Made by a program: the position numbers and the translations under genes. Shown piece after piece: positions 40,939 through 48,412 of a stretch of 64,000 nt of DNA. The stretch spans positions 1 to 64,000 of the forward strand of contig NZ_JBIAOU010000007.1 in the NCBI RefSeq assembly GCF_042879035.1, given 5' to 3'. The DNA is from Rhodococcus_G sp042879035 (GTDB taxonomy: Bacteria; Actinomycetota; Actinomycetes; Mycobacteriales; Mycobacteriaceae). The notes beneath the pieces are model-generated. The model searched no databases, was not told where the DNA came from, and saw only the letters and a program-made list of their open reading frames with translations. The stretch's first letter is position 1. Every line of letters starts with the position of its first letter.

Positions 40939-41925
40939 ATGCATGCGATCACCGTCACCGCGCCCGGCGGACCCGAAGTCCTCACCTGGTCGGAGGTTCC
41001 CGATCCCAGCCCCGGCCCCGGCGAGGTGCTGATCGACGTCGCCGCGACGGCCGTCAACCGCGCCGACGTGCTGCAGCGCCGTGGCCTCTACCCGCCGCCG
41101 CGCGGCGCCAGCGAGATCCTCGGACTGGAGTGCTCCGGCACCGTCAGTGCGCTCGGCGACGGGGTGCGGGACTGGCAGATCGGCGACCGGGTGTGCGCGC
41201 TGCTCGCCGGCGGCGGGTACGCGGAGAAGGTGGCGGTCCCGGCGACGCAGCTGCTGCCGGTGCCCGACGGACTGGACCTGGCGGCCGCGGCGTCACTCCC
41301 CGAGGTCGCGTGCACGGTGTGGTCGAACCTGGTGATGATCGGCGGGATGCGCGCCGGGCAGCTGGTGCTGATCCACGGCGGCGGGGGCGGTATCGGCACC
41401 CACGCCATCCAGGTCGCGTCGGCGCTCGGCGCCACCGTCGCCGTCACCGCCGGCTCCGAACTCAAACTCGCCGCCTGCCGCGACCTCGGCGCCTCGATCA
41501 CGGTCAACTACCGCGAGGACGACTTCGTCGCCGCCGTCCGCGACACCCCGCAGGGCGGCGCCGACCTGATCCTCGACAACATGGGCGCGAAGTACCTGGA
41601 CCGCAACGTCGACGCACTCGCCAAGGACGGGCAGCTGTGCGTGATCGGCATGCAGGGCGGCGCGATCGCCGAACTGAACATCGGCAAACTCCTGGCGAAG
41701 CGCGGCCACGTGTTTGCGACCGGATTGCGGGGCCGGCCCGAAACGGGGACCTCCAGCAAGGCGGAGATCGTCTCCGAGGTGACCGCCCGCCTGTGGCCGC
41801 TCGTCGCGGACGGCACGATCCGCCCGGTGGTGCACGCCGAGCTGCCGATCACCGAGGCCGGCCGGGCGCACGAGCTGCTGGACTCCGCCGAGACCGTCGG
41901 CAAGGTGGTGCTCACCGTCGCCTGA
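40939..41925 (+). CDS. Quinone oxidoreductase-like protein (PIG3 family)
   Basis: A 328-residue zinc-free medium-chain reductase: VNRADVLQRRGLYPPPRGASEILGLECSGTV, GDRVCALLAGGGYAEKVAVPATQLLPVPDGL, LVLIHGGGGGIGTHAIQVASALGATV for NAD(P)H binding, and VVLTVA at the end. It occupies the place of M. tuberculosis Rv3777 next to the Rv3778c-like gene. TAGCGT at 40926-40931 precedes the ATG at 40939 by the distance expected for a leaderless mRNA. Confidence 0.9.
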   Translation: MHAITVTAPGGPEVLTWSEVPDPSPGPGEVLIDVAATAVNRADVLQRRGLYPPPRGASEILGLECSGTVSALGDGVRDWQIGDRVCALLAGGGYAEKVAVPATQLLPVPDGLDLAAAASLPEVACTVWSNLVMIGGMRAGQLVLIHGGGGGIGTHAIQVASALGATVAVTAGSELKLAACRDLGASITVNYREDDFVAAVRDTPQGGADLILDNMGAKYLDRNVDALAKDGQLCVIGMQGGAIAELNIGKLLAKRGHVFATGLRGRPETGTSSKAEIVSEVTARLWPLVADGTIRPVVHAELPITEAGRAHELLDSAETVGKVVLTVA

Positions 41926-41931
41926 CCCCAC

Positions 41932-41986
41932 CCGGCTGAAGGGCACCCCGGTGCGGATCAACGACATGAAGGTGGCCTTCGGCCGG
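41932..41986. repeat. ~55-bp hairpin repeat (family A), diverged copy
   Basis: CGGCTGAAGGGCACCCCGGTGCGG, then ATCAACG, then ACATGAAGGTGGCCTTCGGCCGG-like sequence. The pairing is weaker than in other copies. It starts seven bases after the stop of the oxidoreductase gene. Confidence 0.7.
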
Positions 41987-42006
41987 ATCCGCCGGACGAC
42001 CCGCTG

Positions 42007-42066
42007 TTCCGGCTGAAGGTGCCCTTCGTGCGGTTGATCCGAACGAAGGCGGCCTTCAGCCCGGAG
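42007..42066. repeat. ~55-bp hairpin repeat (family A)
   Basis: TTCCGGCTGAAGGTGCCCTT begins the left arm and GAACGAAGGCGGCCTTCAGC lies in the right arm, with a GTTGATCC loop. Together with the copy at 41932 it fills the gap between the convergent genes ending at 41925 and 42114. Confidence 0.8.
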
Positions 42067-42113
42067 GGGCGGGGTCGGCGGGGACCGCGGTTGGGAACGG
42101 GGAGGTGCTGTGC

Positions 42114-43313
42114 TCAGCCGAGGGAGGCGACGGCGCGGACGAGCTGGTCGATCTCGTACCGCGTCGTGTAGGGCGCGAGGCCGATCGTCACGGCGCCGCC
42201 CTCCTCGTTGACGCCGAGCGAGTCGAGCAGCCGGCTGCCGCGACTGCCGACGACGGTGCCGATGCGGCGGTCGGCGAAATGCTCGGAGACCTTCTCGGCG
42301 GGCACCCCGGCCACGGTGAAGCTGATGGTCGGAACCCGGCTGTGGGAGGTGCCGATCAGCGTGACCTGCGGCAACCTGCGCAGGGACGCCAGCAGCCGCT
42401 CGAACAGCCGGTCGTGGTAGTCCTGCAGCGAGCTGATCGACGTCTCGAGCCGTTCGCGGCGGGTGCCGTGGGCCGCCTCGTCGAGGTTCGCGAGGTAGTC
42501 GATGGACGCGGTCAGCCCGGCGAGGAGGGCGTACTGGTGTCCGGCCAGTTCGAGGCGTTCGGGGCCACGCGCGGTCGGGTTCAGCGAGATCGACGGGATC
42601 CGGTCGATCAGCGCCGGATCGCGGAACACCAGGGCGCCGATCTGGGGTCCGCCCCAGCTGGGCCCGGAGACCGCGACGACGTCCGCACCGAGTTCGTGGA
42701 TGTCGACGTGCGCGTAGGGGGCGGCCGCGACGGCGTCGGCGACGAGCAGCCCACCCACCTCGTGGATCCGGTCGGCGGCGACCCGCACGTCCGGCGCCGA
42801 GCCGACGATCGGGGACGCGGCCGTCAACGCCACCAGCCGGGTGGTCGGGCCGATGAGTTCGGCGAACTGCCAGCTCGGCAGGTCGCACGTGTCGATCTCG
42901 ACCTCCGCCCACCGGACCTGGGCGCCGTACCGGTTGGCGACGCGCAGCCACGGCGCGACGTTCGCCTCCTCGTCGAGCCGGGACAGCACGACACCGGTGC
43001 CGAGACCGAGCCGCGAACTGAGCGCTTCGGCCAGCCACGCGAGCAGTGACGCGCGATCGGGGCCGAGGACGACGCCGTCCGGGTCGCCACCGACGAGGTC
43101 CGCGACCGCCTGCCGGGCGGAGTCGAGGATCTCCGCGCCGCGCCGGGCGCTGACATGCCTGCCGGTGTGCCGGGACGCCGATCCACGGAACGCGGTGGAC
43201 ACCGCGGTCGACACCGAATCTGGGTGCAGCATTCCGGCCTGCGGGTCGAGATGGATCCATCCGTCTCCGAGTGAAGGGATCAGTCCCCGCACCCGGGCGA
43301 CGTCGTAAGCCAT
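42114..43313 (-). CDS. Cysteine desulfurase-like fold protein lacking the PLP lysine (Rv3778c-like)
   Basis: A 399-residue class V aminotransferase-fold protein: GDGWIHLDPQAGMLHPDSV, GGDPDGVVLGPDRASLL, LSRLDEEANVAPW, VVADAVAAAPYAHVDIHELGADVVAVSGPSWGGPQIGALVF, GGAVTIGLAPYTTRYEIDQLV. In cysteine desulfurases the segment after ADVV reads SxHKxxGPxG with the lysine that binds PLP; here it is SGPSWGGPQIG, with no lysine. As I recall it, the mycobacterial homologue has NAHAWGGPPIG, also lysine-free. It may not be a normal PLP enzyme. ATG at 43313. Confidence 0.8.
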   Translation of the reverse strand: MAYDVARVRGLIPSLGDGWIHLDPQAGMLHPDSVSTAVSTAFRGSASRHTGRHVSARRGAEILDSARQAVADLVGGDPDGVVLGPDRASLLAWLAEALSSRLGLGTGVVLSRLDEEANVAPWLRVANRYGAQVRWAEVEIDTCDLPSWQFAELIGPTTRLVALTAASPIVGSAPDVRVAADRIHEVGGLLVADAVAAAPYAHVDIHELGADVVAVSGPSWGGPQIGALVFRDPALIDRIPSISLNPTARGPERLELAGHQYALLAGLTASIDYLANLDEAAHGTRRERLETSISSLQDYHDRLFERLLASLRRLPQVTLIGTSHSRVPTISFTVAGVPAEKVSEHFADRRIGTVVGSRGSRLLDSLGVNEEGGAVTIGLAPYTTRYEIDQLVRAVASLG

Positions 43314-43467
43314 GACCGACAGCCTAAGACTTGTTTTCTCCGCGATGCGATCGGGTTGACGGTTTCGGCTCGGCGGTACCGGATCTGAACAGCGGCGATA
43401 CCGATTTCGGCGCGGTCGCCCGAATCGGGCCTTAGCGGATCGCGGACGAACCAGACAATATGGAGAC

Positions 43468-44058
43468 ATGACTGAACCGGAGAACGAACACGTCGTCGTG
43501 ATCGGACCCGACGGGCGCCCCGTCGCCCTCAGCGCAGCCGGGCTCACTCCGGATCCCAGCGGTGCGGTCCGCAACGGCACGTCCGACGCCGAAGCCGAGG
43601 GGGACGAGCAGCGCGAGGAATCGCTCGCCGACATGGTCGAGCAGCCGGCGAAGGTCATGCGAATCGGCACGATGATCAAGCAGCTCCTCGAGGAGGTGCG
43701 CGCCGCACCGCTCGACGACGCCAGCCGCACCCGGCTCAGGGAGATCCACAAGTCGTCGATCAAGGAACTCGAACAGGGCCTGGCACCCGAACTGCGCGAC
43801 GAACTCGAACGCCTCGCGCTGCCGTTCACCGACGAGACCGTCCCCTCCGATGCGGAGCTGCGGATCGCGCAGGCGCAGCTCGTGGGCTGGCTCGAGGGCC
43901 TGTTCCACGGCATCCAGACCGCGCTGTTCGCGCAGCAGATGGCCGCCCGCGCCCAGCTCGAACAGATGCGTCAGGGCGCGTTGCCGCCCGGGCTCGGCGG
44001 TGCACAGCACGCCGCCCCGGGCCAGCAGCCGCCCCAGGGCACCGGCCAGTACCTGTAG
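43468..44058 (+). CDS. bpa: Bacterial proteasome activator (Bpa/PafE-like)
   Basis: A 196-residue helical-bundle protein that ends in Gly-Gln-Tyr-Leu. GQYL is the C-terminal motif with which Bpa docks on the 20S proteasome and opens its gate without ATP. The core reads EESLADMVEQPAKVMRIGTMIKQLLEEVRAAPLDDASRTRLREIHKSSIKELEQGLAPELRDELERLALPF, as in the Rv3780 family. The proline/glutamine-rich tail holds the docking motif away from the bundle. ATG at 43468. It lies just upstream of wzt, as in mycobacteria. The gap 43314-43467 is the divergent promoter region. Confidence 0.9.
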   Translation: MTEPENEHVVVIGPDGRPVALSAAGLTPDPSGAVRNGTSDAEAEGDEQREESLADMVEQPAKVMRIGTMIKQLLEEVRAAPLDDASRTRLREIHKSSIKELEQGLAPELRDELERLALPFTDETVPSDAELRIAQAQLVGWLEGLFHGIQTALFAQQMAARAQLEQMRQGALPPGLGGAQHAAPGQQPPQGTGQYL

Positions 44059-44064
44059 CAGGCA

Positions 44065-44128
44065 GCTGCGCTGCTCGTGCGCGGTTCCGGGGTCCGGACA
44101 CCCCTCGACCGCGCACGAGCGGCGCAGC
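44065..44128. terminator. Long hairpin between bpa and wzt
   Basis: Arms 44065-44085 and 44108-44128 pair at 20 of 21 positions (GCTGCGCTGCTCGTGCGCGG and complement) around a 22-base loop. It begins seven bases after the bpa stop. It probably terminates or attenuates read-through into the galactan export genes. No T-run. Confidence 0.65.
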
Positions 44129-44210
44129 CGTGTCCGGGCGGCCGGTAGGCTGGGCGATCGTGTCAGCCGCCGCGTGCGAATCGGTCGGCTGAATCGCTTG
44201 AAAGGCGCGC

Positions 44211-45050
44211 ATGACTGACCACGTGAGCATCGAGACCCAGAACGCGTACGTCGACTTCCCGATCTTCGACGCGAAGACCCGGTCGCTGAAGAAGGCGTTC
44301 CTCGGGAAGGCCGGCGGCACGATCGGTCGCAACAGCTCCGATGTCGTGGTCGTCGAGGCATTGCGGGACATCACGATCTCGCTGAAGGAGGGCGACCGCG
44401 TCGGCCTGGTCGGCCACAACGGCGCGGGCAAGTCGACCCTGCTGCGACTGCTGTCCGGAATCTACGAGCCGACCCGCGGCAGCGCTCGGGTCCGGGGTCG
44501 AGTCGCGCCGGTCTTCGACCTCGGTGTCGGCATGGATCCCGAGATCTCCGGCTTCGAGAACATCGTCATCCGCGGCATGTTCATGGGGATGACCCGCAAG
44601 CAGATGCTCGGCAAGGTCGACGAGATCGCCGAGTTCACCGAACTCGGCGAGTACCTGAACATGCCGCTGCGCACCTACTCCACGGGCATGCGGGTCCGCA
44701 TCGCGCTCGGGGTCGTCACCAGCATCGACCCCGAGATCCTGCTGCTCGACGAGGGCATCGGCGCGGTCGACGCGGAGTTCATGAAGAAGGCCCGGACCCG
44801 GTTGCAGGCGCTGGTCGAGCGGTCCGGAATCCTGGTGTTCGCGAGCCACTCCAACGAGTTCCTCGCCCAACTCTGCGATCGGGCCCTGTGGATCGACCAC
44901 GGTCAGGTCCGGATGAGCGGCGGCATCGAGGAGGTCGTGCGCGCCTACGAGGGTGACGACGCCGGCGATCACGTGGCGCACGTCATCCGGGAGATCGAAC
45001 GCGAGAAGGCGCGCGACGCCGCGGCCGCCACCCCGAACGGCACCGTGTGA
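44211..45050 (+). CDS. wzt: Galactan export ABC transporter ATP-binding protein
   Basis: A 279-residue polysaccharide-type ABC ATPase: VDFPIFDAKTRSLKKAFLGKAGG at the N terminus (typical of this subfamily), Walker A VGHNGAGKSTLLRLLSG, RGRVAPVFDLGVGMDPEISGFENI, a signature YSTGMRVRIALG and Walker B ILLLDEGIGAVDAEF. It works with the wzm permease to flip the lipid-linked galactan precursor. Start at 44211. Its stop overlaps the glfT1 start by four bases. It has no C-terminal glycan-binding extension, so specificity must lie elsewhere. Confidence 0.9.
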   Translation: MTDHVSIETQNAYVDFPIFDAKTRSLKKAFLGKAGGTIGRNSSDVVVVEALRDITISLKEGDRVGLVGHNGAGKSTLLRLLSGIYEPTRGSARVRGRVAPVFDLGVGMDPEISGFENIVIRGMFMGMTRKQMLGKVDEIAEFTELGEYLNMPLRTYSTGMRVRIALGVVTSIDPEILLLDEGIGAVDAEFMKKARTRLQALVERSGILVFASHSNEFLAQLCDRALWIDHGQVRMSGGIEEVVRAYEGDDAGDHVAHVIREIEREKARDAAAATPNGTV

Positions 45051-45931
45051 GCACGATCATCGGCGTCGTCGTCACCCATCGACGACGCGAACTGCTCGCC
45101 GCGTCCCTGCAGGTGCTCACCTCCCAGACCCGGCCGCTCGATCACCTGATCGTCGTCGACAACGCCGCCGAGGACGAGGTGCGCGACCTCGTCGAGGCCG
45201 CGAACATCCCGACCACCTACCTGGGGTCGAAGCACAACCTCGGCGGTGCGGGCGGTTTCGCGCTCGGCATGCTGCACGCGCTGGCGCTGGGCGCCGACTG
45301 GGTGTGGCTCGCCGACGACGACGGGCGCCCGGACGGACCCGCGGTGCTGGCCACCCTCCTCGCGTGCGCCGAGCGCAACAACCTGGCCGAGGTGTCGCCG
45401 GTGGTGTGCAACATCGACCAGCCGGAGCGGCTGGCGTTCCCGCTGCGTCGCGGGCTCGAGTGGCGGCGGACGCGTTCGGAGCTCGGCGACGGCGACCTGC
45501 TACCCGGCATCGCGTCGCTGTTCAACGGCGCCCTGTTCTCGGCGGCCGCGATCGACGCCGTCGGTGTGCCGGACCTGCGGCTGTTCGTGCGCGGCGACGA
45601 GGTCGAGGTGCACCGCCGGCTGGTCCGGTCCGGGCTGCCGTTCGGTACCTGCCTGACCACCGCGTACCTGCACCCGTGCGGGACCGACGAGTTCAAGCCG
45701 ATCCTCGGCGGCCGGATGCACACGCAGTACCCGGACAACGACACCAAACGGTTCTTCACCTACCGCAACCGCGGCTACCTCCTCTCGCAGCCGGGCATGC
45801 GCCGACTGCTCCCCCAGGAGTGGCTGCGGTTCGGCTGGTACTTCCTGATCACCCGACGCGATCCCGCCGGCCTGCGGGAATGGGTCCGTCTACGCAAACT
45901 CGGCCGGGAGGAACGCTTTGAGCGGCAGTGA
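45047..45931 (+). CDS. glfT1: Galactofuranosyltransferase GlfT1
   Basis: A 294-residue GT2-type enzyme that in mycobacteria adds the first galactofuranose residues to the rhamnosyl-GlcNAc lipid linker. Motifs: GVVVTHRRRELLAASLQVLTSQTRPLDHLIVVDNAA, NLGGAGGFALGM, WLADDDGRPDG (metal-binding D-x-D), ASLFNGALFS, RGDEVEVHRRLVRSG. GTG at 45047 overlaps wzt (GTGA) and its end overlaps wzm by 14 bases, so the export and transfer genes are translationally coupled. It ends in a basic RLRKLGREERF tail. Confidence 0.9.
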   Translation: MSTIIGVVVTHRRRELLAASLQVLTSQTRPLDHLIVVDNAAEDEVRDLVEAANIPTTYLGSKHNLGGAGGFALGMLHALALGADWVWLADDDGRPDGPAVLATLLACAERNNLAEVSPVVCNIDQPERLAFPLRRGLEWRRTRSELGDGDLLPGIASLFNGALFSAAAIDAVGVPDLRLFVRGDEVEVHRRLVRSGLPFGTCLTTAYLHPCGTDEFKPILGGRMHTQYPDNDTKRFFTYRNRGYLLSQPGMRRLLPQEWLRFGWYFLITRRDPAGLREWVRLRKLGREERFERQ

Positions 45932-46835
45932 CCTGGAGCTGGACCGGGAGGCGACGGAGGGCGGACGAGTAGTCTCGTCCCCTGTGTCCGACGCGTCCCC
46001 CGAAGCCCCGACAGCAGACCTGTCCACCAATTCCCGGAGCTTCCGGCGAGCGCTGGAGGACCTGCGGGACGGGTTCAAACACCGGGAGCTGTGGCTGCAC
46101 CTGGGCTGGCAGGACATCAAGCAGCGGTACCGCCGCTCGGTGCTCGGCCCGTTCTGGATCACGATCGCGACCGGCGTCTCCGCGGTGGCGATGGGCCTGC
46201 TGTACGGCACGTTGTTCGACATGGACATCGCCGAGTTCCTGCCGTACGTCACGCTCGGCTTCATCATCTGGAACCTGATCAGCGGTTCCATCCTCGAGGG
46301 CGCGGACGTGTTCATGTCCAACGAGGGCCTGATCAAACAGCTGCCGACACCGCTGAGTGTGCACGTCTACCGGCTGGTGTGGCGCCAGCTGATCCTGTTC
46401 GCCCACAACATCGTCATCTACGTCGTCATCTTCGCCATCTTCCCGCAGCCGATCAGTTGGACGGCGATCGCCGCGATCCCGGCGCTGTTCCTGATCGCGA
46501 TCAACGCGATCTGGGTCTCGCTGCTGTTCGGTATCCTCTCGACCCGCTACCGGGACATCGCACCGCTGCTCGGCAGCATCGTGCAGCTGCTGTTCTTCAT
46601 GACGCCGATCATCTGGACCGAGAAGACGCTCCAGGGCACGGGCAACGCGGAGCGCGCGAAGATCGCCGAGCTCAACCCGCTGTACCACTTCCTCGACATC
46701 GTCCGGGCCCCGCTCCTCGGCCAGGACCAGCAGCTCTACCACTGGGTGATCGTCCTCGCGGTGACGGTGGTCGGCTGGGCCGTCGCGCTGCTCGCGATGC
46801 GCAACTACCGCTCGCGCGTCTCCTACTGGGTCTGA
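45918..46835 (+). CDS. wzm: Galactan export ABC transporter permease
   Basis: A 305-residue permease of the ABC-2 polysaccharide type: HRELWLHLGWQDIKQRYRRSVLGPFWITIATGVSAVAMGLLYGTLF, YVTLGFIIWNLISGSILEGADVFMSNEGLIKQLPTPLSVHVYRLVWRQLILFAHNIVIYVVIF, PLLGSIVQLLFFMTPIIW, NPLYHFLDIVRAPLLGQ. Six transmembrane segments. The TTG start at 45918 is supported by GGGAGGA six bases upstream; a GTG at 45984 would remove a variable acidic N terminus. Partner of wzt. Confidence 0.9.
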   Translation: MSGSDLELDREATEGGRVVSSPVSDASPEAPTADLSTNSRSFRRALEDLRDGFKHRELWLHLGWQDIKQRYRRSVLGPFWITIATGVSAVAMGLLYGTLFDMDIAEFLPYVTLGFIIWNLISGSILEGADVFMSNEGLIKQLPTPLSVHVYRLVWRQLILFAHNIVIYVVIFAIFPQPISWTAIAAIPALFLIAINAIWVSLLFGILSTRYRDIAPLLGSIVQLLFFMTPIIWTEKTLQGTGNAERAKIAELNPLYHFLDIVRAPLLGQDQQLYHWVIVLAVTVVGWAVALLAMRNYRSRVSYWV

Positions 46836-46860
46836 CTGCGACGGGAGTGCCGTCGACGGA

Positions 46861-48408
46861 TCACGACCGCTCCAGCCGGACCAGCTGGGTGTGGTGGATC
46901 GGGACGCGTTCGGAGATCACGAACCCCTCGACGGCCAGCGCCCGGTACAGGTCGGAGTCGACGAAACGGAACGGTGCGAACTCCCACCACACGTTCGCGG
47001 GATGCAGGTACCGCGCGTTCGTGGCCCGGTCTCCGTCGGTCACCGCCCACACCACCGCGCAGTGCCGCGCGCGGGCGGCCACGACATCGGTCGGTGCGTC
47101 CGTGTCCCAGAGGCTCGCGAGGTCGGCGCCGGACTCGCCGAAGCCGATGTCGTCGAGGTCGGCGAACGCGTCGGGTCGGGCCTGTTCGATCGCGCGCAGC
47201 GATGTCGGTTGCCACGTCACCGTCGGCTGGAATGCGACGCAGTCGCCGGGCCGCGCGCGGCGGGCGAGTTCATCGGCGGCAGCGCTGTAGTCCGTGCCGC
47301 CCGGCTTTCCCCACGGCTGCCGTTGCTCCAGGTAGTCGGGGAGCGCGACGAGCGCCAACACGAGCAGCACCGCCGCGACCGCGACCCGCGAGGTGAACGT
47401 ACGGCCCACCGCCAGCCCCACGAGCAACGCCACCGCCGGCGTGGTGAAGATCAGGTAGCGGCCGAGGTAGATGTTGGCGACGAGGAGGGAGTAGACGAGG
47501 AACAGCGCGATCGGCACCAGCAGCCAGGGCAGCGCGACGATCAGAACGTCGCCGGCGGTGCCGTCCCGCCTGCCTCGGTACAGTCCGACCACACCGCCGA
47601 CGATCACCAGCAGCAGGCACAGCGCCGCGAACCCGGTCGCACCGGGGAACCACTGGTCGACCGCGACGGTCTCGCCGATCCGGTGGTCGAGCGGCGGCAC
47701 CCAGTCGACCTGCCCGGACTGCGACAGTGCCAGGGCCGCGAACGGCGCGACCGCCGCACCCGCTGCGGCGGCGGCGACGAGGAACCGGTACCGGCGCCGC
47801 GCCGGGCTCAGCGCGACGGTGACCGCGTGCGCGACCACCAGTGCGGCGCTGTAGAAGAAGAGGACGACGGACAGCGCGGTGAGCACGGCGTACAGCGCCC
47901 ACCACCATCGCCGGGTCGACCGCAGCGCGGTGACCAGCACGAGGCCGGTCAGCGCGCCCATCGCCGCGACGAGCGCATACGACCGGGCCTCGGTCGCGGC
48001 CCAGGTGATGCGCGGCAGCACCATGAAGACCGCACCCGCGGCCACGGCGACCCGGGTGTCCGCCAGCATTCGGGCCAGCTGCACGAGTGCCGCGGTCGCG
48101 ATCCCGACCGCGAGTGCGCTAGGGACGCGGGCCGACAGTTCGCCGATGCCGAACACCGCGAACCAGCCGTGCATCAGCAGGTAGTACGCGCCGTGCACAG
48201 CGTCGATCCGGCCGAGCAGCTCGCCCAGTTCGGGAACCGTGCGGTCCGCGGCCGACACCGTCGCCGCCTCGTCCCACCAGAACGACGGGATCCACGCGCC
48301 CGCGACACCGATCAGCGTCGCCAGCAGCCCGGCCCCAGCCGGCAGCCACGACGAGGAGGTTCCCCGGCGCCGGGACGGCACCGTCGCCGGTTCAGCGGAC
48401 GGCGTCAC
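46861..48408 (-). CDS. GT-C family membrane glycosyltransferase (GT39/PMT-like)
   Basis: A 515-residue protein with about ten transmembrane helices. The first outer loop holds FWWDEAATVSAADR, the D-E motif of polyprenyl-phosphate-dependent mannosyltransferases, and a second loop has DHRIGETVAVDQWFPGATG. The C-terminal ~150 residues are a soluble domain (YLEQRQPWGKPGGTDYSAAADELARRARPGDCVAF). Acts outside the membrane using lipid-linked sugar; acceptor unknown. It stands in the same gene neighbourhood as Rv3779 in mycobacteria but is convergent to wzm here. Confidence 0.8.
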   Translation of the reverse strand: MTPSAEPATVPSRRRGTSSSWLPAGAGLLATLIGVAGAWIPSFWWDEAATVSAADRTVPELGELLGRIDAVHGAYYLLMHGWFAVFGIGELSARVPSALAVGIATAALVQLARMLADTRVAVAAGAVFMVLPRITWAATEARSYALVAAMGALTGLVLVTALRSTRRWWWALYAVLTALSVVLFFYSAALVVAHAVTVALSPARRRYRFLVAAAAAGAAVAPFAALALSQSGQVDWVPPLDHRIGETVAVDQWFPGATGFAALCLLLVIVGGVVGLYRGRRDGTAGDVLIVALPWLLVPIALFLVYSLLVANIYLGRYLIFTTPAVALLVGLAVGRTFTSRVAVAAVLLVLALVALPDYLEQRQPWGKPGGTDYSAAADELARRARPGDCVAFQPTVTWQPTSLRAIEQARPDAFADLDDIGFGESGADLASLWDTDAPTDVVAARARHCAVVWAVTDGDRATNARYLHPANVWWEFAPFRFVDSDLYRALAVEGFVISERVPIHHTQLVRLERS

Positions 48409-48412
48409 CCAT

